Shown one piece after another: positions 17,318 to 26,512 of a stretch of 61,500 nucleotides of DNA. The notes under the pieces are model-generated. The model was not told the origin of the DNA. It worked only from the letters and a program-made list of their open reading frames with translations, and ran no database searches. How positions within the stretch are numbered: position 1 is the stretch's first letter; each line of letters opens with the position of its first letter. The translations under genes were made by a program, and so were the position numbers. Source of the DNA: Methylacidimicrobium tartarophylax (GTDB lineage: Bacteria > Verrucomicrobiota > Verrucomicrobiia > Methylacidiphilales > Methylacidiphilaceae). The stretch covers positions 1 through 61,500 of the forward strand of contig NZ_CABFVA020000014.1 of the NCBI RefSeq assembly GCF_902143375.2, in the 5' to 3' direction.

Positions 17318-17926
17318 TCATATTACCTTTCGCACGACCGCAACCAGCACTCCCTGAATCGTCAGATCGCGCACGGGCCGCAGATCCGCGAAGGCCGGAT
17401 TCTCCGATCGAAGAACGAACCCATCTGCAGGGTCGAGAACCAGCCTTTTGAGCGTGCATTCTCCATCAATCAGCGCGGCAACGATCTGCCCCTCCTGAAA
17501 AGGCCGCTTTTCGATCAGCGCAAGATCACCGTCGAGAATCCCCGCCCCGACCATGCTCGATCCGCGCACCCGAACGGCAAAGCAGGCAGACCGATCGGCG
17601 ATGCCCAGGGATTCTGGAGTCAGTCGCACGCTGCCGGCATCCGGCTCCTGCATCAGGATCGGGGGACCGGCAGGAATGGCGGGGAAAAACGGGATGGGGA
17701 ATCCTTCCTCGACCTGTTTTTGCAGAAGGATCCCTCGCGAATTCTTCTGACGGGAAATCGATCCCATTGCCTCGAGACGTTCGAGTTGATAGGAGACGGC
17801 TCGAGGGCTCCGGAAACCGCAGCCGTGTTGAATTTCTCGAACGGTCGGCGGCCGGCGGTGGCGTTGTAGATAGGATTCGATGAAGTGGAGGATGCGCATG
17901 CGCGATCCTCGCTTATCCACGAGCAT
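17318..17926 (-). CDS. lexA: LexA repressor
   Basis: A 202-residue SOS repressor. The N-terminal winged helix (RILHFIESYLQRH, PTVREIQ, SPRAVSYQLERL) is followed by the self-cleavage site Ala86-Gly87 (AIPAGPP) and the Ser124/Lys160 dyad (RGSSM; ECTLKRL). RecA-stimulated autocleavage relieves repression. ATG 17926 is assumed; an internal ATG at 17899 begins directly at the first helix and is also possible. Its own operator would lie at 17927-18000, where I could not recognise an operator with confidence. Confidence 0.93.
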   Translation of the reverse strand: MLVDKRGSRMRILHFIESYLQRHRRPPTVREIQHGCGFRSPRAVSYQLERLEAMGSISRQKNSRGILLQKQVEEGFPIPFFPAIPAGPPILMQEPDAGSVRLTPESLGIADRSACFAVRVRGSSMVGAGILDGDLALIEKRPFQEGQIVAALIDGECTLKRLVLDPADGFVLRSENPAFADLRPVRDLTIQGVLVAVVRKVI

Positions 17927-18112
17927 AAGACATCAGTGAGAGCATGAGGAAAACTTGTCAAATGTTTTCCCGAAGGGAGAGCTGCTTCGCACAGGGCGAC
18001 GCGTGGCTTGCAAGGGATGCCGGATCGGATGTTTCCTCTTTGCGCGGGCTCGGGAGTGCCTCAGATTGCTTGGGGACCAACGTTGTGAGGCAGGCAGGTG
18101 AGAGGCAGAGAG

Positions 18113-18517
18113 ATGGGAGTCATCTACTTCGATGGGGTCTGCGGCCTTTGCAACCGCTTTGTCGAGTTTGTGTTGCGTCACGATCTCGAGCATGTTTTCC
18201 GTTTCGCGCCCCTCCAGGGAAAAGGATTCCGCCGTTATGCGGAGGGGAAGGAAGAGCTTTCGCGCTCCGACTCCTTGGTGGTCGTCTGGGAGACGGGGGA
18301 AAGCGGAGAGGAAATGTTTGTACGCGGGCAAGCCGTTCTCGAGGTCTTGCGGCGGTTGCCGGGGTATCGGTGCCTGGCGATTTTGCTCGGGCTTCTCCCC
18401 TTGCGCTGGCTGAACCGGCTCTATGATCTGTTGGCGGCCAATCGGTATCGTCTTTTCGGGAAGAGCATGAGCTGTCGAAAGCCGTCCGGGGAAGAGCAGC
18501 GATATTTTCTCGATTGA
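18113..18517 (+). CDS. DUF393 / DCC-family thiol-disulfide oxidoreductase-like protein
   Basis: A 134-residue protein beginning VIYFDGVCGLCNRFVEFVL, the DxxCxxC signature of the DCC (DUF393) family, which has a thioredoxin-like fold. SDSLVVVWETG, LRRLPGYR and LFGKSMSCRKPS are further conserved parts. ATG 18113 lies seven bases after GAGAGG and is preferred to GTG 18098. The substrate is unknown. It is the first gene of a probable transcript leading to trmB and pheT. Confidence 0.85.
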   Translation: MGVIYFDGVCGLCNRFVEFVLRHDLEHVFRFAPLQGKGFRRYAEGKEELSRSDSLVVVWETGESGEEMFVRGQAVLEVLRRLPGYRCLAILLGLLPLRWLNRLYDLLAANRYRLFGKSMSCRKPSGEEQRYFLD

Positions 18518-18605
18518 AACGGCGGCGGAGTGTTTCTTTGCTCTTCGGTTACCGCGCTTCCGCTTTAGGAAGGGGAGCAAGCAGGAAGAGAAGAATGGGG
18601 GAAAG

Positions 18606-18986
18606 GTGAACAACTCGGACAAGCTCGAGGCGATTTTTGCTCTACAGGAAAGCCTGAATCGCCAACTGGGAATCGAAACGGCCTCGCTCGATGACGAGGG
18701 AAAGGAACGCTGGCTGCTCAACTATGCGCGAGCCATGAGTCAAGAAATTGCCGAGTTGACGGACAGCGTGCCTTGGAAATGGTGGGCGCGTTATCAGAAG
18801 CGCGATTTTCAGAATGCCCGCGTGGAGCTCGTCGATCTCTTCCATTTCTTGGTCTCCGCGGTTCAAGTGCTCGGCATGAGTGCCGACGATCTCTTCCTGG
18901 CCTATCAAAAGAAGCATCAAGTCAACCGGGAGAGGATTGCCGATGGCTATCGCCAGAAGGACCCGGACGACTGCCGGCATGTGTGA
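18606..18986 (+). CDS. dUTPase-like all-alpha NTP pyrophosphatase
   Basis: A 126-residue all-helical protein. YARAMSQEIAELTDSVPWKWW and ARVELVDLFHFLVSAVQ carry the E-x2-E and E-x2-D metal motifs of the MazG-like superfamily, closest in pattern to the dimeric dUTP diphosphatases. The C-terminal YQKKHQVNRERIADGY helix is also typical. It probably hydrolyses dUTP or a related nucleotide to limit uracil in DNA. The start GTG 18606 follows GGGGGAAAG. It overlaps trmB by eight bases. Confidence 0.85.
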   Translation: MNNSDKLEAIFALQESLNRQLGIETASLDDEGKERWLLNYARAMSQEIAELTDSVPWKWWARYQKRDFQNARVELVDLFHFLVSAVQVLGMSADDLFLAYQKKHQVNRERIADGYRQKDPDDCRHV

Positions 18987-19632
18987 GCCAGCGGAGATGT
19001 CGCCGCCCGAGCTCCGGAAGCGTGAGGTGGGCGAGAGCAATCCCCTCGTTGGTCTGGAATGTTGGCCGAGGATGTTTTTACGTCCGGCTCCGATCGTCTG
19101 CGATCTGGGAGCCGGCAACGGCCGCTTTGCGGCGACCTACGCGGAACTCCATCCGGAATGGAATGTCTTGGCAGTGGAACGCAGGCTCCCAAGGGTCCGG
19201 AAAATCCGGCGCGCCCAGGAGCTTCGTCGGCTTTCCAATCTCAGAGTTCTCTGGTTGGGATGGGATGATCTGCTGCTCTTTTGGTCGCAACCGGAGTCCT
19301 GTAGGGAGATCCATGTGCTCTTTCCGGACCCGTGGCCGAAGCGACGTCATCAGATTCGTCGGACGCTGAGCATGAGGGTCCTGACCGCCATCTTTCGGGT
19401 GCTGGAGCCGGGCGGCTTTTTCCGTCTTCTGACGGATGATTCCGGCTATTACGCGACCGTCGAGCAAGCGGCTGCTGCTCTGCCTGGGTTCGGACGGTCA
19501 GAAGACCCCGGGGCATTCCCCGAGAGTCAGTTCGAGACAATCTTTCGGAGCAGAGGCTGTCCTCTCCACGGTGCCATTTGGAGGAAATCGGAGGGGAACG
19601 GAACAGAGAGGAAGAAGCGAGGTGCGGCATGA
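18979..19632 (+). CDS. trmB: tRNA (guanine(46)-N7)-methyltransferase
   Basis: A Rossmann-fold methyltransferase of about 217 residues. The SAM-binding loop is VCDLGAGNGRF and the catalytic/tRNA-binding motif is LFPDPWPKRRH, both diagnostic of TrmB, which makes m7G46 in the tRNA variable loop. ATG 18979 overlaps the dUTPase-like gene; ATG 18997 is a possible later start. The stop overlaps pheT as ATGA. Confidence 0.93.
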   Translation: MCEPAEMSPPELRKREVGESNPLVGLECWPRMFLRPAPIVCDLGAGNGRFAATYAELHPEWNVLAVERRLPRVRKIRRAQELRRLSNLRVLWLGWDDLLLFWSQPESCREIHVLFPDPWPKRRHQIRRTLSMRVLTAIFRVLEPGGFFRLLTDDSGYYATVEQAAAALPGFGRSEDPGAFPESQFETIFRSRGCPLHGAIWRKSEGNGTERKKRGAA

Positions 19633-21929
19633 GAATTTCCTGGGAATGGTTGAATCAATATTGCGAATGCACGGTGCCCGTGGAGGAGGCTGTCGATCGC
19701 CTGACGATGAGTGGCCTGGAGGTCACGCACTGGAGGAGACGAGGAGCGGAAGATCCGAGAATCGTGGTTGCCGAGGTGATCGATTGGCGGCCTCATCCCG
19801 GCGCCGATCGGCTCCGGCTCGTTCGAGTCCGGATTCCGGAGCAGGAACTGGATCTGGTCTGCGGCGCCACGAATTTCGACCGGGGGGATCGAGTCGCTCT
19901 TGCCCTCGTGGGAGCCGTGCTCCCGGGAGGATTGGAAATCGCTCGGAGACGGATTCGGGGGGAGGAGTCCGAGGGGATGCTCTGCTCGGCAGAGGAGTTG
20001 GGGCTGGAGGAGAGGAGAGCAGAAGGAATCCTTCTTCTACCGGCCGACGCCGAGCTCGGGGTACCCGTTGGGTCGATTCTCCCGACGGACGTGGAGTGGA
20101 TCGTCGAGGTCACACCCAATCGACCGGATCTTCTCTCCTACCGGGGATTGGCGCGGGAACTGGCCGCTTTGGGTTGCGGCCGGCTGATCCCCTTTCCCCA
20201 TCCAGATCTCTCCTCCGTTACGGCTCCTTTTCCCGGAACGGTTGTACTGGCTGCTCCCGACGGGGCGCCTTGGTATGCCGCAAGCCTGATCGAGGGAATC
20301 GAGATAAAGCCGAGCCCGCCGTGGCTTCAAGAGCGGCTGCGCAGTTCGGGCATGCGACCCGTGAATGTAGTCGTCGATGTCACCAACTTCGTGCTCTTGG
20401 AACTGGGAGAGCCTCTCCACGCGTTTGATGCGGATGCTTTCGCGGAGAATGAGGTCACGGTCAGGCGCGCCAGGGAGGGAGAGCGTCTGGTCACCCTGGG
20501 CGACGAGGAGATTGCTCTGGAGCCGGCAGACCTGGTGATTGCCAGCAGGCAGGGACCGGAGGCCTTAGCGGGAGTGATTGGGGGCAGACGTTCGGCCGTG
20601 AGCGAGAAGACCAGCCGCGTCCTCTTGGAGTGCGCTTGGTTTCGGCCGAACGGGATTCGAGCAACAAGCCGGCGGCATTCGCTTTCGACCGAAGCCTCCT
20701 ATCGATTTGAGAGAAGGGTGGATCCCGGCATCGTCTGGCTTGCGAGGGACAGGGCGATGGAACTGCTCCTTCAGTGGGCGGGCGGCCGACTCGTCGGGAC
20801 ATCCCCCTTTGGCGCACTCCCGTTGGAAGCGACGCCGATCTGGCTCCAAGCGAGAACCGTGGAGCGGCTTTGCGGTGAGCTGCCGCCACCCGGGGAGGTG
20901 GAGGGGATTCTGGGCCGGCTGGGGCTCCAGCTCGTTGAGAAGAAGGAGAATGGCTGGCTCTGGAACATCCCGAGTCATCGGGCTGATCTGGAAGGAGAAG
21001 CCGACTTGGTGGAAGAGGTCATTCGGATGCGCGGACTGGCCGAGGTGCCTCCTCGGGTTTCCGTCGGATGGTCGGAGAAGAGTCGAGACGACCGCCGCTG
21101 GGACCGACGGGAAGCGGTGCGAAGCGCGCTTAGCGCGCGGGGATGGCAGGAGTGCATTAGCCTACCCTTCACCGCTCTCGATCCTGGGGAAGTCGGAATC
21201 GAGCTGTCGAATCCGGCGAGCGCCGATTTGCGTTTCCTACGCGCCGAGCTCGGAACGGGCCTGATCGAGATCGCCCGCACCAATTGGGCGAAAGGGAATC
21301 GGAGCCTGCGGCTCTTCGAATCGGGCCGAGTGGTTCATCGGCGCCGGGGACAGGTGGTGGAGCGGGAGCGGCTGGCGGTTCTCGCCGCCGGAGGCGCGGA
21401 GGAACCTCATTGGCTGACCGGAGAGCGCTCGCTCGACTTTTACGACCTGAAGGGGCTCGCCGACTTCCTGGAGAAGTCTTTTGCCTTTCCGAAAGAGGCT
21501 CGCCTGCGGCTGGAAAGCATTCCTCGCGAGGAGGCAGCCAAGCGAGGAATCGACACGGAGGTCTTTCTCTTGGAGTACGATTTGGAGCCGTGGCTTGCGC
21601 AGGAAGAAACGAAGGTGGCCTTTCGCCCGCTGCCGGTCTACCCGCCTGTTCGGCGGGATATTGCCGTCGTCGTCGACGAGACGGTGACCCACTCGGAAAT
21701 CTGCCGCGTTGTCGAAGCGAGCCGGCTGCCATGCTTGGAGGGATTGCAGTTGTTCGACTTGTTTCGGGATCCCACGGGAGCGCGCTTGCCGGTCGGGAAG
21801 AAGTCGCTGGCCTACGCCTTGACTTTCCGGTCCCGCGACCGCACCCTCACGGATAAAGAGGTCAATGGATGGCTTGGCGACGTCCGGGCCGCCCTGCAAT
21901 CTCAAGGCTGGTCGTTGCGGGAAGCGTAG
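19629..21929 (+). CDS. pheT: Phenylalanine--tRNA ligase beta subunit
   Basis: A 766-residue subunit. Domains in order: an N-terminal OB-fold tRNA-binding domain (EVIDWRPHPGADRLRL, LVCGATNFDRGD), the B3/B4 editing domain (EVTPNRPDLLSYRGLAREL), the B5 domain, the catalytic-core-like domain (IELSNPASADLRFLR) and the C-terminal anticodon-binding ferredoxin-like domain (PPVRRDIAVVVDE, FRSRDRTLTD). With PheS it charges tRNA-Phe. pheS is not next to it, which is unusual because the two are commonly adjacent. ATG 19629 overlaps the trmB stop. Confidence 0.95.
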   Translation: MRISWEWLNQYCECTVPVEEAVDRLTMSGLEVTHWRRRGAEDPRIVVAEVIDWRPHPGADRLRLVRVRIPEQELDLVCGATNFDRGDRVALALVGAVLPGGLEIARRRIRGEESEGMLCSAEELGLEERRAEGILLLPADAELGVPVGSILPTDVEWIVEVTPNRPDLLSYRGLARELAALGCGRLIPFPHPDLSSVTAPFPGTVVLAAPDGAPWYAASLIEGIEIKPSPPWLQERLRSSGMRPVNVVVDVTNFVLLELGEPLHAFDADAFAENEVTVRRAREGERLVTLGDEEIALEPADLVIASRQGPEALAGVIGGRRSAVSEKTSRVLLECAWFRPNGIRATSRRHSLSTEASYRFERRVDPGIVWLARDRAMELLLQWAGGRLVGTSPFGALPLEATPIWLQARTVERLCGELPPPGEVEGILGRLGLQLVEKKENGWLWNIPSHRADLEGEADLVEEVIRMRGLAEVPPRVSVGWSEKSRDDRRWDRREAVRSALSARGWQECISLPFTALDPGEVGIELSNPASADLRFLRAELGTGLIEIARTNWAKGNRSLRLFESGRVVHRRRGQVVERERLAVLAAGGAEEPHWLTGERSLDFYDLKGLADFLEKSFAFPKEARLRLESIPREEAAKRGIDTEVFLLEYDLEPWLAQEETKVAFRPLPVYPPVRRDIAVVVDETVTHSEICRVVEASRLPCLEGLQLFDLFRDPTGARLPVGKKSLAYALTFRSRDRTLTDKEVNGWLGDVRAALQSQGWSLREA

Positions 21930-22215
21930 GTGCGGGGACCGGTGAGTTCTTTGACGGAAAACGGGGAATGAGCACGGCCGGCCGGGTTTTATGAAACTTT
22001 TTGTTTATCCAGAGAACGGATGACCAATTTCCCTATGCTGCTCGTGCTTGGGATGCATGCCTTTCCTCCGATAAGTTCGATTACGGGAGCCGGAATTGCT
22101 CGCGCGGCCAACGCCAGGCCTTCACTGGAAGACGGAAGCACGCGGCAAGGTTCCCACTTATTTGCAAAGTGGTCGAAAGGCCCCATTCCCACACGGCAGC
22201 ACGGGGACCTTATCT
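21930..22215. other. Non-coding stretch between pheT and repeat R2
   Basis: About 285 bases downstream of pheT. A GC palindrome (GGCCGGCC near 21977) is followed by GGGTTTT, a weak candidate terminator for pheT. Small open frames exist on both strands (for example plus 22020-22217) but resemble nothing I know and lack convincing ribosome sites. Possibly remnant sequence. Confidence 0.4.
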
Positions 22216-22342
22216 AGCCTGCATAGCTCACAAGCGATCTCCTGCGGCTTGGTTTTCCCTCCGTGCAGTATGTCGTCAACCAGCTCCGGGGGAAAACCTG
22301 CGGCCCGCGCCTCGGATACGAACTTTGTGAGACATGCAGGCT
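22216..22342 (+). repeat. Dispersed palindromic repeat, copy R2 (type A ends, shortened stem)
   Basis: A 127-bp copy with ends AGCCTGCAT and ATGCAGGCT, inside which CTCACAAG faces CTTTGTGAG. Relative to R5 it lacks about 35 bases of the left arm (between GCGGCTTG and GGTTTTCC) and about 23 bases of the right arm (between GCGGCCCGC and GCCTCGG). The missing segments largely pair with each other in full copies, so the remaining element is still a palindrome. It lies between the convergent pheT and ilvD genes. Confidence 0.88.
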
Positions 22343-22429
22343 TTCCTGGTTCTTATTCGTGGCGGTTCCTACGGCTGGTAAAAAACTACGACCCGCAGCT
22401 AGGGGAAGACATCTACGAGAGGTGTGCCG

Positions 22430-24178
22430 TTATCGGCGCTCCCGGCTCAAGCGTTCTCCGTCGGTCACCGCCCCCAGGTGGGCGGAGCCGACCTGAGCGC
22501 GGTATTTGGCGAGGACCCCTCTCTGGTACCGGCTCGCCGGCGGGTTCCAAGCTGACAGCCGGCGAGCGATCTCTTCGTCAGAGAGTTCGAGCCGGATCTC
22601 TTCGGCTTCGGCGTCGATCGTGATTCGATCCCCGTTCTGAACGATGGCCAGCGGGCCTCCGGCTGCTGCTTCCGGGGCGATGTGGCCGACGACAAAGCCA
22701 TGGCTTCCCCCGGAGAAGCGGCCGTCGGTGATCAGGGCGACATCCTTTCCGAGTCCTCGGCCCATGACGGCCGAGGTCGGGGAGAGCATCTCCCTCATTC
22801 CGGGACCTCCTTGGGGACCCTCGTAGCGGATGACGATGACGTCTCCCTTGACGACCGTCCCGTTCAGGATGCTGGACAAGGCCGCTTCCTCCGATTCGAA
22901 GACACGGGCGCTTCCGGTGAAACGGAGGCCTTCCTTTCCGGTCAGCTTGGCCACCGCACCCAGCGGCGCCAGATTCCCGCGGAGGATCACGATATGGCCC
23001 ATCGGCTTGATCGGTCTCTCGAAGGGAAGGATGATTTCTTGGTCGGCGGGATAGTCGGCACTCCCCTCGACATTTTCCGCAAGGGTTCTCCCGCTTACCG
23101 TCAGGCAGTCTCCGTGAAGGAGACCCTTTCCCAGAAGCCTCCGCAAGAGGGGAGGCAGTCCTCCGATCTCCGCCCAGTCGGCGACGGTAAAACGGCCGCT
23201 CGGCTTGAGATCGGCGAGAACGGGCACCCGTTTGCCGATCTGCCGGAAATCGTCCAAGCTCAGCTCGACTTCGATCGCATGAGCGATGGCCAGCAGATGG
23301 AGAACGGCATTGGTCGATCCGCCCAGGGCCATCACGACGGTGATCGCGTTTTCGAAGGCCTTCCGCGTGAGAATGTCGCGGGGCCGAATGCCGCGATCAA
23401 TCAGTTGTGCGGCGGCCTTTCCCGCGGCACGGCAGCCGATCTGCTTCTCCTTGGAAATGGCAAGCTCGGTCGAGCTTCCCGGGAGGCTCATTCCGAGCGC
23501 CTCGATGGCGCAGGCCATCGTGTTGGCCGTGTACATCCCCCCGCAAGCGCCCGGCCCGGGAATCGCGTGGCTTTCGATATCGGCCATCTCCTCGACGGAG
23601 AGATCACCTTTCGCTTGAGAGCCGACCGCCTCGAAAACGGAGACGATGTCGATCTTCTTGCCGTGATGGCAGCCGGGAAGAATGCTCCCTCCGTAGACGA
23701 AGACTCCGGGCCGGTTGAGCCTCGCCAGAGCGATCAGGCAGCCGGGCATATTTTTATCACAGCCGCCGATTGCCACGAGCCCATCCATTCCCTCCGCTGC
23801 CGCGACAGTTTCGACCGAATCGGCGATCACTTCCCGGGAAACCAGGGAGTATTTCATCCCTTCGGTTCCCATCGAGATCCCGTCCGAGACCGTGATCGTG
23901 TTGAAGATGAGGGCCTTGGCACCCGCTTCGTTGACGCCCGCAGCCGCTTCCCGAGCCAACCCGTCGATGTGCATGTTGCACGGGGTCACCTGGCTCCAGG
24001 TCGAGGCGATGCCGATCAGATCCTTCTGGGCGAACTCCTGCTTTTGGAATCCCAGCGGGTAGAGCATCGAACGGTTCGGGGCACGCATCGCTCCGTCGAA
24101 GATTTGGCGGGAGTAGGCTCGGTGGCATCCGGAGGATGGTCTTTGGGAGGGGTCTGGGTTCTCGTTCTTCTTGTCCAT
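22430..24178 (-). CDS. ilvD: Dihydroxy-acid dehydratase
   Basis: A 582-residue IlvD/Edd enzyme converting dihydroxy acids to 2-keto acids in valine and isoleucine synthesis. Iron-sulfur cysteines are in [10 protein letters not shown] and [14 protein letters not shown]; the C-terminal swivelling domain contains [13 protein letters not shown] and [15 protein letters not shown] 24178 is chosen because AAGGAGAG precedes it at ideal distance; the frame is open further upstream only by chance. It follows tatD by 35 bases in the same direction. Confidence 0.96.
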   Translation of the reverse strand: MDKKNENPDPSQRPSSGCHRAYSRQIFDGAMRAPNRSMLYPLGFQKQEFAQKDLIGIASTWSQVTPCNMHIDGLAREAAAGVNEAGAKALIFNTITVSDGISMGTEGMKYSLVSREVIADSVETVAAAEGMDGLVAIGGCDKNMPGCLIALARLNRPGVFVYGGSILPGCHHGKKIDIVSVFEAVGSQAKGDLSVEEMADIESHAIPGPGACGGMYTANTMACAIEALGMSLPGSSTELAISKEKQIGCRAAGKAAAQLIDRGIRPRDILTRKAFENAITVVMALGGSTNAVLHLLAIAHAIEVELSLDDFRQIGKRVPVLADLKPSGRFTVADWAEIGGLPPLLRRLLGKGLLHGDCLTVSGRTLAENVEGSADYPADQEIILPFERPIKPMGHIVILRGNLAPLGAVAKLTGKEGLRFTGSARVFESEEAALSSILNGTVVKGDVIVIRYEGPQGGPGMREMLSPTSAVMGRGLGKDVALITDGRFSGGSHGFVVGHIAPEAAAGGPLAIVQNGDRITIDAEAEEIRLELSDEEIARRLSAWNPPASRYQRGVLAKYRAQVGSAHLGAVTDGERLSRERR

Positions 24179-24213
24179 GGCTCTCCTTTTCTGGAACGCG
24201 GCGGGACTGGCTG

Positions 24214-25002
24214 TCAATCGGCGAATCGGAAAAACGCGCGAGCGTTGCGCGAGCTCGCGTCGTCGATCGCGGACAAAGGCAACCCGCGCAGGCGGGCCAT
24301 CTCTTCGGCCACAAGACGGACGTGCCAGGGCTCGCACCGCTTGCCTCGATGGGGAACCGGGGCCAAAAAGGGGCAGTCGGTCTCCAGGAAGAATTTATCC
24401 AAGGGAGCAGCCTGGGCGCTCGCGTGCGCCAGAGGGGCGTTGGGGAAGGTGATGAGGCCGGTGAAGGAGACGAAGTGACCGCGCCGGGTCAGTTCCTGGA
24501 GGCGTTCCGGTCCTTCCCCAAAGCAGTGGAAGACGCAGCGCACGGCATTGTCGACTTCGTCGAGCATCGCGAGGGTATCTTCCCAGGCAGATCGCTGATG
24601 GATGACCACCGGGAGACTCTGCTCTCTGGCGAAAGCGAGCTGCGCGCGGAAGGTACTGCGTTGACAATCCTTCTCCGCCTCCGCCGCTTCCGGATCCGAG
24701 GGGAGGCGGTGATAATCGAGCCCGATTTCACCGACGGCGGCCACCTTCTTGTGCGCGGCGATCTCCCCGAGTTCCGAGAGGAAACCGGGTGGTGCGGCAT
24801 GGGCGCTATTCGGATGGATGCCCACGGTGCAGGCTAAGCTCGCATGCTTCTGCGCCAGAGCAAGAGCGGCTCGACTGGAGCCAAGGTCGGTTGCCACGAC
24901 AACGATGCGATCGATGCCCTCTTTTTGCGCTCGGGCGATGACTGCCTCCCGATCCTTGGAAAATTCCGGGAAATACAAGTGAGCATGGGTGTCCGTCAAC
25001 AT
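24214..25002 (-). CDS. tatD: TatD-family metal-dependent hydrolase / DNase
   Basis: A 262-residue TIM-barrel hydrolase. Metal-binding motifs: [38 protein letters not shown] and [10 protein letters not shown], all in family order. TatD proteins are 3'-5' DNases acting in repair and quality control. The gene starts two bases after the stop of the MBL-fold gene, so both are co-transcribed, probably with ilvD. Confidence 0.92.
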   Translation of the reverse strand: MLTDTHAHLYFPEFSKDREAVIARAQKEGIDRIVVVATDLGSSRAALALAQKHASLACTVGIHPNSAHAAPPGFLSELGEIAAHKKVAAVGEIGLDYHRLPSDPEAAEAEKDCQRSTFRAQLAFAREQSLPVVIHQRSAWEDTLAMLDEVDNAVRCVFHCFGEGPERLQELTRRGHFVSFTGLITFPNAPLAHASAQAAPLDKFFLETDCPFLAPVPHRGKRCEPWHVRLVAEEMARLRGLPLSAIDDASSRNARAFFRFAD

Positions 25003-25004
25003 GG

Positions 25005-25805
25005 CTAATCCAAAGCGATTTTCAGACCGTCGAAAGCCACGGCGATCCCGGCCGGAAGATCGGCTTCGCGGTCTCGATGGCTTTTATGGTGGGTTAGATG
25101 GGTCAGGTAAGTCTGTCGGGCGTCGGCTCGCCGAGCGACCTTGACTGCTTGTTGGGTGGTCAAGTGCGTAGGATGGGGCTCGTCGCGCAGGCCGTCGATA
25201 ATCAGGACTTCGACCGACCGGATGGCCGAGAGAATCTCTTCCGGCACGGCCTGGCAATCACTCAGATAGGCGAGAAGCTTCCGCCCATCCCGTTCGAGAA
25301 GATAGCCGAAGGTGGTGACTTGACCATGGGGGACGGGTAAGGGAGTCACGGTCAGCTTGCCGAGGGGAAAGGCATTTTCCACGGGGTAAGGTAAGAGGCG
25401 AACGTAGGCTGCTGCTTGCGCCTTGGCATCGAACGCGTAGGGGAACATGCGGGCGAGAATCTCGAGCGTCATGGCGGGACCATAAATGGGGAGACGTTCT
25501 TGGCGAAGCTCGCAGAAGCGGCGCAAATCGTCGAGACCGAGAATGTGATCGGCGTGATGATGAGTATATAGGACAGCGCCAACGTCGGTGATGCCCTCTC
25601 GCAGGCATTGAGACCGCAAATCGGTCGCCGTATCGATGAGGAAGGGAAACACTCCATCGTCGACGTAGAGCGAAGCCCTGGTCCGGCGATCCCGAGGGTC
25701 CGGCGAGAGACAGACCGGGCACCGGCAGCCGATCATCGGCACTCCCTGCGAGGTTCCTGACCCGAGCACCAGCCCGCGCAGGAGAGGAGCATTTGTCCGA
25801 CTCAT
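25005..25805 (-). CDS. MBL-fold metallohydrolase, PhnP-like phosphodiesterase
   Basis: A 266-residue metallo-beta-lactamase-fold protein. An early GSGTSQGVPMIGCRCPVC supplies the structural zinc cysteines of PhnP-like enzymes, and YTHHHADHILGLDDLR is the HxHxDH catalytic metal motif. Later ligands are in VPHGQ, LSDCQ and THLTHHKSH. PhnP hydrolyses cyclic ribose phosphates in phosphonate use, but no phn genes are here, so a general cyclic phosphodiesterase role is safer. First gene of the group with tatD and ilvD. Confidence 0.87.
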   Translation of the reverse strand: MSRTNAPLLRGLVLGSGTSQGVPMIGCRCPVCLSPDPRDRRTRASLYVDDGVFPFLIDTATDLRSQCLREGITDVGAVLYTHHHADHILGLDDLRRFCELRQERLPIYGPAMTLEILARMFPYAFDAKAQAAAYVRLLPYPVENAFPLGKLTVTPLPVPHGQVTTFGYLLERDGRKLLAYLSDCQAVPEEILSAIRSVEVLIIDGLRDEPHPTHLTTQQAVKVARRADARQTYLTHLTHHKSHRDREADLPAGIAVAFDGLKIALD

Positions 25806-25958
25806 CGGGGCCTTTTTTTAGCAGGAAAACGAGCGATCGCCGAGGAATTCCTCGCTTCTCCCCTGTGGGTTGAGTAGGCTAAGCGTTTCGACGGAGGGCG
25901 AAAGGAATCGAGGGTAAAGCCAATTTGACTTGCCGCCTGAGTTGCGTAGTGTCTTCGA

Positions 25959-26465
25959 GTGAGAACTGGGATCGTACAAATCGGGAAGCTCCATGCGCTA
26001 CCCTTGATCAAGGTCATCGGAGCGGGCTCTTTCGAGCATTGTTTTTCTCTTCGTCGCTATTGCGATGATCTAATTCAATGCGGAACTGAGAGACTGCTTG
26101 TGGATTTGGCGGAGTGCACCTATCTCGATAGCACCTTTCTTGGTACGCTGGCGGGACCGGCGTTAAAGTTGCGAAAGAAAGGAGGCGTTCTTCAGGTAGC
26201 CGGGAGCAGCCGCCGAGTGTTGGAGTCCATTCGGACTTTGGGGCTGGATCGGCTCTTTGAGTGCGTCGAAAATGTGGCTCCTTACGACGCCGCAGACCTC
26301 CGTCCCTTGGAATCGGGTTCCCACAAGGAAATGACCGGAGAGCTGCTTCTTCAGGCTCATCGATCGCTATTGGAATGCGATCCAAGAAATGCGCCTAAGT
26401 TTCAGGATCTTGTTACCTACCTCGGAGCCGAAGTGGTCCCGGCGGATCGCAGAGAGGCGCATTAA
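25959..26465 (+). CDS. STAS-domain protein, putative anti-sigma factor antagonist
   Basis: A 168-residue protein whose first 110 residues form a STAS domain: an N-terminal strand region, LLVDLAECTYLDSTFLGTLAG (Asp-Ser-Thr, with the phosphorylatable serine in YLDSTFLG) and KKGGVLQVAGSS. About 50 further residues contain ELLLQAHRSLLE, longer than SpoIIAA/RsbV. The GTG 25959 start lies just downstream of a weak TTGACT/TAGTGT pair, leaving almost no leader. It is followed at 47 bases by a SpoIIE-type phosphatase, the usual activating partner. Confidence 0.85.
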   Translation: MRTGIVQIGKLHALPLIKVIGAGSFEHCFSLRRYCDDLIQCGTERLLVDLAECTYLDSTFLGTLAGPALKLRKKGGVLQVAGSSRRVLESIRTLGLDRLFECVENVAPYDAADLRPLESGSHKEMTGELLLQAHRSLLECDPRNAPKFQDLVTYLGAEVVPADRREAH

Positions 26466-26512
26466 ACCCCCATTCTTTCGCTGAGCGGGCTGGCCTCGGC
26501 CGCAGGAAAGGA

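Noticed and set aside
18050-18100. Possible further repeat remnant (GTTGTGAGGCAGGCAGG)
   Set aside because: It resembles the R3 right end over about 17 bases, but the flanking sequence is too diverged to call a copy by eye.
22682-24478. 598-codon plus-strand frame opposite ilvD and tatD
   Set aside because: It spans two well-supported genes on the other strand and shows no domain; it is a by-product of high GC codon usage.
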